Assembly: GCF_022012335.1 (NCBI RefSeq)
Contig: NZ_JAKLTO010000001.1
Span: 124,001-188,000, forward strand
Reading direction: 5' to 3'
Length of the DNA: 64,000 nucleotides
From: Flavobacterium sp. SM15
Lineage (GTDB): Bacteria; Bacteroidota; Bacteroidia; Flavobacteriales; Flavobacteriaceae
In this document: positions 58,375 through 64,000 of the stretch, piece by piece
Layout of the letters: the number at the start of each line of letters is the position of its first letter
Numbering within the stretch: position 1 is the first letter of the stretch
Translations under genes and position numbers: made by a program
The notes under the pieces: model-generated
What the model was told of the DNA's origin: nothing
Seen by the model: the letters and a program-made list of their open reading frames with translations, nothing else
The model's database searches: none

Positions 58375-58400
58375 AAAGCCTCGAATTATCGAGGCTTTCG
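58375..58400 (-). terminator. Terminator of the T9SS protein gene
   Basis: AAAGCCTCGA/TCGAGGCTTT, four-base loop; T-rich on the minus strand. Confidence 0.85.
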
Positions 58401-58401
58401 T

Positions 58402-60876
58402 TTATTCAACTAGTAGTTTCTTAATTGTTTTCAGATTGGATTTCGTGGTAACTTCAATCAAATACATTCCTTTTGCCACTCCCGACAAATCAATGGTTTC
58501 AGAAGCAGTTGCTGTTGTGAACGACTTGGTAGCGATCATTTTTCCTGTCAAATCGTAAACCGCGATACTTGAAAGGAAATCATTATTGTTTTTAACTGAA
58601 ACCGTCACTAAATCTTTTACAGGATTCGGATAGAAGCCAAATACAGCATTTTCAAACTCCTCCACACCAAGTTGGGAAACAAATTCCGTATTGAACGTAT
58701 TGGTCACGATTGCCGGATTGTAATCAAAATAAATTGAGGCAGTACTTGGGATGATATCTCCAACCGCATAACCCGGTTTTGGTTTTATCCTGTAAACAAC
58801 ATATCCCTTGCTTAAATTAGGGTTTTGACTGGTCGCTGCTAAGTTGATGTTCTTAAAATCCCAATTGATGTTCGTTCCAACACGATCCATGATAAAGTTG
58901 TGGCTTGAACTCACCATTTTTAAAGACGTTTCATCCAATTTGGCATCCAAAACATTATTCACTTTTACATTAAGAGCTGATGCCGAGCCTGTGTTTTCAA
59001 AACGCACGGTGTAATACAAGTACTCATCAGAATCAAAACCTGCATGGATAATTTTCGCTCCATGAGACTCCATAATGTCGTTCGGGTCGTAGGAACCAAC
59101 AACTACTGCAATTAATTCTGAAGAGTTATTATCTGCAATAGCATCAACTGTTGGCAGTATTGAAACCGCAACAGAATTAGTTAAAAGATTCCCTAATTCA
59201 ATGATTGGAATAGTCGGCACCTGCATGGTTACTTCAATGGTTCGGGTCTCAAAAGGCTGAAGGTTTGTAAAATCATAGGTAAAACCATTAGCTGTAGAAA
59301 CCGTTCCTGTTTGAGAGACCGCTGTTATACTCAAAGCTGCATCTTTGGTGAAAGCAATTGTACCATTTGCAATCTGATTTCCGTTATTCGTATAAACAAT
59401 CTTGTTTTTATAAGCAAAACCCGGTCGAGGCTGTCCCATAGCAAAAACTTGTGTACTTACATCGTTGTAAGGAGAAGTTGGAACAACTGGAAAATTAATC
59501 TGATTAATTCCAGCCGAGGTTAGTACAATATCATTATAAACAGTCGTGCTCAAAGCATAAAATGGCGCATATTCGGAGTTGATCTGATAACCAAAGTCAT
59601 AGGTATTGGCAGCATTTGCATCAATAATATTCAAAAACCCGCTGGAGGTTGCTATATTGTGCACATCGCCTGTATTATTTTTTTGATAATTGAACTGACC
59701 AGACAGAAAATTAATTTCCCCTGTATCTTTTAACCCATTGGAATTATTGTCCAAAAACGCTTCCAGTTTGAAACCAGCACAACTCAAAACAGCATCTCCT
59801 CCAGTTTGAGTAATCCTGATAAACCCAGGGTCATCACTGAAATTGGTTACCATCAAATAATAATAAGACCCGGCCTGAACGGAAGCCAGATTGATGCTTT
59901 CTACTGATTGAGCCGAATAACTACAACTCAAACTCGCGGTAAGCTGTCCATTGCATGGTGTTACAGGTTCGCTAAAAGGCCCGTATAAAACATAATCGGC
60001 ATCCAAATCAGCTTGTACAAAATCAATGGAAGTACTCTGTTCAATTACCATATTTAAACTTCCGGATGAATTTACGGAAAAATAAAACCACGCCGGATTC
60101 GGTGTAGAACTCAAACACCCCATAGTTCCTTGATTTGCCACACTAGTGGTATTAGGAAAGGCCACCCCCAACATCCCGCATAAAGAAGATGCTCCTAAAC
60201 AAGTTGCATTTCCGGAAGGCACGCACGAAAGGGTTGTAAAAGCTGGAGATGCAATCCAACCACTCGAAGCGGTAGAATCGCAAATAGTTCTAACATAAGC
60301 CTTATATTGGGTATTACATGATAAACCTGTGGCAACAAAAGTATTTGAAGAGACTAAGATTCCAACATCCGACAATAAAGGTGATGGACTTGAAGCAGGC
60401 AATACTAAAACTTCTGATTGCGATCCTGCTGTTGCAGTATTCCAGCTAATAGAAGAAGAAGTTTGACTTATATTGCTTGATGAAACACTTAAAGGTCTTA
60501 TACAACTTGTTGAACAATTAACCATTCCTGAAAATAAAAGACTGTTCTGGGATCCAACGCCAGGTAGTTTTCTATATACCGGATCTCCTGAAGCATTATT
60601 TACTGTAACTCCTACCTGAAAAGACGAAGTCCCTCCTGTGTTCCAAAAAAGCTGAAAAGGCTGATTATCCTGTAAAGCAACCTGAACCGTAACAGGCCCG
60701 GCTCCAGAGGTAAACGTTGAGCCGATAGTTGCTACGGTAACCCCATTTTGTTTAATGCTCATAGTGTTTCCACCCCATCCGTTATTCCCGGAATCAGTCA
60801 TTACAAAACTATAATTACATTGCGAAACAGCAACCAAAGACCAAAAAAAGAAAAATAATAGTAATTGTTTTTTCAT
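58402..60876 (-). CDS. T9SS-secreted multidomain surface protein
   Basis: 824 residues. Signal peptide (LLLFFFFWSLVAVSQ), a beta domain about 20-120, a fibronectin-III-like domain about 130-215 (SSSISWNTATAGSQSEVLVL, GLSCNTQYKAYVRTICDST), Cys-rich and beta domains, and about 590-720 a conserved domain (SYDPNDIMESHG, YYTVRFENTGSASALNVKV, GYVVYRIKPKPGYAVGD, STASIYFDYNPAIVTNT) of DUF7619 type. It ends with a type A sorting domain: GFYPNPVKDLVTVSVKNNND, SIAVYDLTGKMI and KGMYLIEVTTKSNLKTIKKL. Exported by the type IX system and anchored or released; no enzyme domain seen. Confidence 0.9.
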   Translation of the reverse strand: MKKQLLLFFFFWSLVAVSQCNYSFVMTDSGNNGWGGNTMSIKQNGVTVATIGSTFTSGAGPVTVQVALQDNQPFQLFWNTGGTSSFQVGVTVNNASGDPVYRKLPGVGSQNSLLFSGMVNCSTSCIRPLSVSSSNISQTSSSISWNTATAGSQSEVLVLPASSPSPLLSDVGILVSSNTFVATGLSCNTQYKAYVRTICDSTASSGWIASPAFTTLSCVPSGNATCLGASSLCGMLGVAFPNTTSVANQGTMGCLSSTPNPAWFYFSVNSSGSLNMVIEQSTSIDFVQADLDADYVLYGPFSEPVTPCNGQLTASLSCSYSAQSVESINLASVQAGSYYYLMVTNFSDDPGFIRITQTGGDAVLSCAGFKLEAFLDNNSNGLKDTGEINFLSGQFNYQKNNTGDVHNIATSSGFLNIIDANAANTYDFGYQINSEYAPFYALSTTVYNDIVLTSAGINQINFPVVPTSPYNDVSTQVFAMGQPRPGFAYKNKIVYTNNGNQIANGTIAFTKDAALSITAVSQTGTVSTANGFTYDFTNLQPFETRTIEVTMQVPTIPIIELGNLLTNSVAVSILPTVDAIADNNSSELIAVVVGSYDPNDIMESHGAKIIHAGFDSDEYLYYTVRFENTGSASALNVKVNNVLDAKLDETSLKMVSSSHNFIMDRVGTNINWDFKNINLAATSQNPNLSKGYVVYRIKPKPGYAVGDIIPSTASIYFDYNPAIVTNTFNTEFVSQLGVEEFENAVFGFYPNPVKDLVTVSVKNNNDFLSSIAVYDLTGKMIATKSFTTATASETIDLSGVAKGMYLIEVTTKSNLKTIKKLLVE

Positions 60877-60997
60877 ACTTGTCTTAATAAAAATTACTTA
60901 GTCAAACTCAAAGAAAACCATTTCAAAATAAACACTAAACTCTTTAAATAAATTTCACATTTATTTTCGAAAGTAAGAAAAATATAACAAAATAAAA

Positions 60998-61020
60998 AAG
61001 CCCTACAAAATGTAGAGCTT
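60998..61020 (-). terminator. Terminator of the first tRNA-Asp
   Basis: AAG-c-CCTACA/TGTAGaGCTT hairpin downstream of the tRNA 3' end on the minus strand, with A/T-rich flanks. Confidence 0.65.
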
Positions 61021-61029
61021 TTTAATTAC

Positions 61030-61106
61030 TGGCGGTCTGGACGGGACTCGAACCCGCGACCCCATGCGTGACAGGCATGTATTCTAACCAACTGAACTAC
61101 CAAACC
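61030..61106 (-). tRNA. tRNA-Asp (anticodon GUC), copy 1
   Basis: 77 nt including an encoded CCA. GGTTTGG/CCAGACC acceptor with one G-T pair, D-arm AGTTCAGTTGGTT, anticodon stem ATGC/GCAT with loop CTGTCAC (GTC), T-arm CGGGTTCGAGTCCCG. Confidence 0.96.
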
Positions 61107-61233
61107 AGTTTTTTATTTCGAGTGCGAAAATAGCACGTTTTTATTGTATTTGCAAGGATTTAAGCAAGAAAAATAAATATTTTTTATAAGTTACTGAAAG
61201 TCAATTTCAAAGAATCAGAAAGGGTATAAATCA

Positions 61234-61300
61234 AAAAAGCCCTCCAATTAAATGGAAAGCTTTTCATTGGTCTAACTACTAAACCTGGTACTTTCGTACC
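61234..61300 (-). pseudogene. Decayed third tRNA-Asp copy with its terminator (tentative)
   Basis: Between the two tRNAs lies a terminator-like hairpin AAGCCCTCCA/TGGAAAGCTT, then TTGGTCT-AACTACTAAACC, which matches the 3' GGTCT and the 5' ACTACCAAACC of tRNA-Asp with the middle missing. The layout (hairpin then tRNA) copies that of both neighbours. Confidence 0.45.
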
Positions 61301-61340
61301 TAAACAACACAACTATTTTAAATATTTTAAGAGGGCAAAA

Positions 61341-61366
61341 AAGCCTTTCTTTATTTCGAAAGGCTT
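61341..61366 (-). terminator. Terminator of the second tRNA-Asp
   Basis: AAGCCTTTC/GAAAGGCTT hairpin ten bases beyond the tRNA 3' end on the minus strand. Confidence 0.75.
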
Positions 61367-61375
61367 CCTCTTTAC

Positions 61376-61452
61376 TGGCGGTCTGGACGGGACTCGAACC
61401 CGCGACCCCATGCGTGACAGGCATGTATTCTAACCAACTGAACTACCAAACC
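61376..61452 (-). tRNA. tRNA-Asp (anticodon GUC), copy 2
   Basis: Identical in sequence to copy 1, including the encoded CCA. Confidence 0.96.
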
Positions 61453-61470
61453 AGTGCTTTATTGCGGATG

Positions 61471-61478
61471 CAAATATA
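61471..61478 (-). promoter_or_regulatory. -7 box TATATTTG before tRNA-Asp copy 2
   Basis: TAnnTTTG match 18 bases upstream of the tRNA; could drive both copies. Confidence 0.5.
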
Positions 61479-61539
61479 CAACCCTTTTCAAATCCTGCAA
61501 ATATTTTTTCAATAGTTTTTAAATTTTAACATTTAAACA

Positions 61540-62466
61540 TTACCCAAACTTCTGTTTTTCAATAAGATAAGCGGTTAAAATTTTTTCAAATTTTTCATCA
61601 ACCGAGACCGGAACATACTTGATTTTGTATTGCGAACAAGTATTAGCCACTTGCTCAAAATAAACTTCCACCAACTTTTCATATTCCGATTTTACATTTT
61701 CTGCAAAAAGGTTTACCTGTTCTCCGGTTTCCAGATCAATGAATTTTCTCGGAGCATTGTCAAAATCAAACTTAAATTCCGTCTTTTTATCAATTACATG
61801 AAACAAGACCACTTTGTGTTTGTTGTGCTTTAAATGCTGCAACGCTTTAAACAAACGCTCGTTACTTTCTCCCTGAAACATATCGGTAAACAAAATCACC
61901 ATCGAGCGGCGGTGCAATTTCTCGGCAATATGGTGCAGATAGGTAATCGTGTCGGTTGTTTTGGTTTCTTTTGGCGTTTGCAAAATTCCTTCCAACTGAT
62001 TCAACAGCATACGGTGATGCCGCTCACTTCCTTTTTCCGGCGCATAATACTCATAGGTATCCGAATACACGCTCAATCCAACTGCATCGCGTTGTTTCTT
62101 GAGCAAATTCATCAAAACTGCCGAAGCCAATACCGAAAACCCGATTTTATTCTCGTAAAACAACTGCCCTTCTTTCAGTTTCGGATAATGCATTGAAGAG
62201 GAATTGTCGATGATTAAATGACAGCGTAAATTGGTTTCCTCCTCAAAGCGTTTGGTGTACAAACGATCGGTTTTAGCAAAGAGTTTCCAGTCGATGTGCT
62301 TGGTGCTTTCGCCGGCGTTATAAATTTTATGCTCCGCAAATTCTGCGGAAAAACCATGAAACGGCGATTTGTGCATGCCCGAAATAAAGCCTTCCACAAT
62401 TTGGTTGGCCAATAATTCAAGATGCTGAAAACTGGATATTTTCGCGATTTGACTCTCGATCTTCAT
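61540..62466 (-). CDS. DUF58 protein (vWA-like)
   Basis: 308 residues. N-terminal DUF58 motif HKSPFHGFSAEFAEHKIYNAGESTKHIDWKLFAKTD, then a von Willebrand A-like core with LIIDNSSSMHYPK (D-x-S-x-S metal site, about 87-99) and SMVILFTDMFQGESN. Typical partner of a MoxR ATPase in Bacteroidota, although none is visible here. Probably a cytoplasmic chaperone-like or batI-type factor; function unknown. Upstream an AT-rich spacer holds a flavobacterial repeat. Confidence 0.9.
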   Translation of the reverse strand: MKIESQIAKISSFQHLELLANQIVEGFISGMHKSPFHGFSAEFAEHKIYNAGESTKHIDWKLFAKTDRLYTKRFEEETNLRCHLIIDNSSSMHYPKLKEGQLFYENKIGFSVLASAVLMNLLKKQRDAVGLSVYSDTYEYYAPEKGSERHHRMLLNQLEGILQTPKETKTTDTITYLHHIAEKLHRRSMVILFTDMFQGESNERLFKALQHLKHNKHKVVLFHVIDKKTEFKFDFDNAPRKFIDLETGEQVNLFAENVKSEYEKLVEVYFEQVANTCSQYKIKYVPVSVDEKFEKILTAYLIEKQKFG

Positions 62467-62539
62467 CTTCCAAAGATATTGAAAGATTGAATGATTGAAA
62501 AATTTAAAGATTAAAAGATTCCAAAAGAAAAAAATAGTT

Positions 62540-62606
62540 TCCCTCCTAGCCCTGATGGGAGCGAGCTACCGTGTAGCGCGGACAGCAGGAACAAAGTTTT
62601 TAAAAA
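62540..62606 (+). repeat. Flavobacterial intergenic repeat, short copy
   Basis: CCTAGCCCTGATGGGAGCGAG then a small stem GCTACCGTGTAGC and GCGGACAGCAGGAAC. Matches in outline the longer copy downstream of dnaE at 63090-63214. Repeats with TAGCCCYGATRGRAG and AGCGGGA are familiar from Flavobacterium genomes. Confidence 0.6.
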
Positions 62607-62681
62607 CGCCCAAACCCTTCGCTCCAAAACAAAAAAGGCCCGACTTGCGCCGAACCTTATATTGTGAACACTTCTTATCAA

Positions 62682-62999
62682 TTATAATAAAGCGTCGATA
62701 GCCTCTGTGTAGGTATTTTTAGGTGCAACTCCTACTTGTCTTCCAACCACTTCTCCGTTTTGGAACACCAATACCGTAGGAATGTTACGAACCCCGTATT
62801 TTGCAGCAAACTCTTGGTTCGCATCTACATCCACCTTACCGATTACGGCTTTACCAGCATACTCTTCGCTGATTTGGTCGATGATTGGCGCCACCATACG
62901 ACACGGTCCACACCACGCTGCCCAAAAATCTACTAATACCGGTTTATCTGATTTTAATACTACTTCGTCAAAAGTAGCATCTGTAATTGCTAATGCCAT
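62682..62999 (-). CDS. trxA: Thioredoxin
   Basis: 105 residues, the usual length, from the ATG giving MALAITDATFDEVVLKSD; a longer frame to 63053 is rejected. Active site WAAWCGPCRM (W-C-G-P-C, about 28-37), cis-Pro in NIPTVLVFQNGEVV and the C-terminal GVAPKNTYTEAID. General disulphide reductant in the cytoplasm. The TATTTTTG promoter box at 63025-63032 lies 26 bases upstream. Sits next to dnaE, as often in flavobacteria. Confidence 0.97.
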   Translation of the reverse strand: MALAITDATFDEVVLKSDKPVLVDFWAAWCGPCRMVAPIIDQISEEYAGKAVIGKVDVDANQEFAAKYGVRNIPTVLVFQNGEVVGRQVGVAPKNTYTEAIDALL

Positions 63000-63024
63000 T
63001 TTAATGTTGTTTAAAATTGTTGAA

Positions 63025-63032
63025 CAAAAATA
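63025..63032 (-). promoter_or_regulatory. -7 box TATTTTTG of trxA
   Basis: TAnnTTTG match 26 bases upstream of the trxA start on the minus strand. Confidence 0.5.
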
Positions 63033-63089
63033 AAACTTTATTTTGAATCCCAATCGGTTTGAAAATCAGTTTTCATTATGTTATCATTG

Positions 63090-63214
63090 GTATTTTTTAT
63101 TGGTAGCTTTTTCCCGCTGTACGTTCCAATCTTTTCAATTACCACATTTCGACTCCGCTCAACGTGCCAATTAAAAAGGATTTCCACTTCCATCGGGGCT
63201 AGGGGTTTGGCTCT
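63090..63214 (-). repeat. Flavobacterial intergenic repeat, long copy
   Basis: On the minus strand: CCCCTAGCCCCGATGGAAG, TGGAAATCCTTTTTAATTGG, then TTGAGCGGAGTCGAAATGTG and ACAGCGGGAAAAAGCTACC. The ends face each other like a shared flavobacterial repeat (TAGCCCCGAT... ...AGCGGGAAAAGCT). It begins immediately after the dnaE stop. Confidence 0.6.
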
Positions 63215-64000
63215 TTAATTCAGTTTAAAATTAATTTGCAAACGATCCAGTTCGTTCAACACCGCATTGGAAATCCCCACTTTAAGTTTTCTGCTTGGCA
63301 TACTGAGTTTGGTAATCACCTTAATTTCTTCTTTTTCCTCGGGAACGGTTAACTCCACTTCGTCCAAACTTTCATCCGCATCACCCACCTCATCCGAATC
63401 GTTCATTTCACTCACTATGGGCACTTCCACAATGGTTTTCACGCGCTCGAGTTCCATCACTTCAAAAGTTACCGTGGTTTCTCCGGCATTGGCTTTGAAC
63501 AATTCGTTCAGTTCCATGATGAGTTGTTCGCGAAGCTCGGAAATCGAAAACTGTAAAATCAGTTTTTTGGAAAACTTCGGCAACACGTCCTGCAACTGCA
63601 ACACATCCACAAACTGCAAACGCGGATCGGATTTTTTACCGGTTTCCTTATTGGTCCAACCTTCTTTCACGTTCAAACGGATGTACACAAAATGGTTCTG
63701 TCCCAAATAATGACGGAATCTTAGGTATTCCTCATCAAAAATCCTAAACTCATAACTTTCGTCGTAGCCTTCCAAATTGAAGGTCGCCCAGCCTTTTCCG
63801 TTTTTAGCCACTCGGTGCTGTACGTTGGTTACGATTCCTCCAACCGCTATATTTTTTCCAACAAATGGGTTTAAATCTTTTAAAGCCTCCAAACGTGTCG
63901 GGCAGAAATACTTCATTTCAAATTTGTAATCATCCAGCGGATGTCCGGAAATGTAGATCCCAACAACCTCTTTCTCTTTGGCCAATTTTTCCATCGTAAA
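63215..64000 (-). CDS. dnaE: DNA polymerase III alpha subunit, C-terminal part (cut by the window end)
   Basis: The last 262 or so residues of DnaE; the frame continues beyond the right edge, so the start is not visible. It has the conserved KEVVGIYISGHPLDDYKFE region and an OB-fold domain (NIAVGGIVTNVQHRVAKNGK, WATFNLEGYDESYEFRIFDE), an acidic linker (DSDEVGDADESLDEVELTVP) and a C-terminal beta/helix end LNELDRLQINFKLN. Catalytic subunit of the replicative polymerase; the catalytic residues lie outside the window. The flavobacterial repeat and trxA follow. Confidence 0.95.
   Translation of the reverse strand, partial: FTMEKLAKEKEVVGIYISGHPLDDYKFEMKYFCPTRLEALKDLNPFVGKNIAVGGIVTNVQHRVAKNGKGWATFNLEGYDESYEFRIFDEEYLRFRHYLGQNHFVYIRLNVKEGWTNKETGKKSDPRLQFVDVLQLQDVLPKFSKKLILQFSISELREQLIMELNELFKANAGETTVTFEVMELERVKTIVEVPIVSEMNDSDEVGDADESLDEVELTVPEEKEEIKVITKLSMPSRKLKVGISNAVLNELDRLQINFKLN

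Overview
The window looks like a chromosomal segment of a Flavobacterium-like member of the Bacteroidota. Supporting signs are AT-rich intergenic DNA, TAnnTTTG-type -7 promoter boxes with few Shine-Dalgarno sequences, a T9SS-sorted secreted protein, mevalonate-pathway genes, and flavobacterial families such as DUF885 and the BlaI/M56-TonB pair. Both ends are cut through genes: an unknown protein on the left and the C-terminus of DnaE on the right.

Layout. (1) About 1-5.3 kb is mobile-type DNA: a truncated replication-like protein, a tyrosine recombinase, putative exported proteins separated by long hairpins, and a two-winged-helix protein behind five 22-bp iterons, as in plasmid origins. (2) About 5.5-18.4 kb is a cell-envelope and general stress cluster: cupin, two paralogous short AraC regulators, AI-2E/PerM-type membrane protein, DUF6600 protein with an 84-bp tandem repeat, L,D-transpeptidase lipoprotein, DUF1003, CsbD, tiny membrane protein, YtxH, two holin/YtxH-associated proteins and a BamA-like outer-membrane protein. 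(3) About 18.65-32.83 kb is a 14.2-kb integrative element bounded by a 15-bp direct repeat. It carries an ATPase pair behind three palindromes at a 27-bp period, a probable antisense small RNA, a six-gene operon ending in a CBASS CD-NTase and an E2-like protein, a lipoprotein/membrane pair, a gene with a structured leader, and a replication/integration module (polymerase-like protein, excisionase, unknown protein, integrase). (4) About 32.9-64 kb is ordinary core chromosome: peptidases, RluB-type pseudouridine synthase, UbiA-type prenyltransferase, mevalonate kinase and diphosphomevalonate decarboxylase, TspO, GDPD, tRNA-Leu, a BlaI/M56 sensor operon, hemW, ruvC, glycosyltransferase, a T9SS protein, two tRNA-Asp, DUF58, trxA and dnaE.

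The most interesting part is the integrative element. Its defence cargo combines a two-ATPase operon and an extended E2-only (type II short) CBASS. The only candidate effectors in the CBASS operon are a NUDIX-like protein broken by a one-base frameshift at an A5 tract and a 50-residue membrane protein next to two small unknown proteins. A small RNA with a textbook Bacteroidota promoter and terminator lies between the two defence modules, on the opposite strand. All function calls are from reading motifs by eye; no database search was run.
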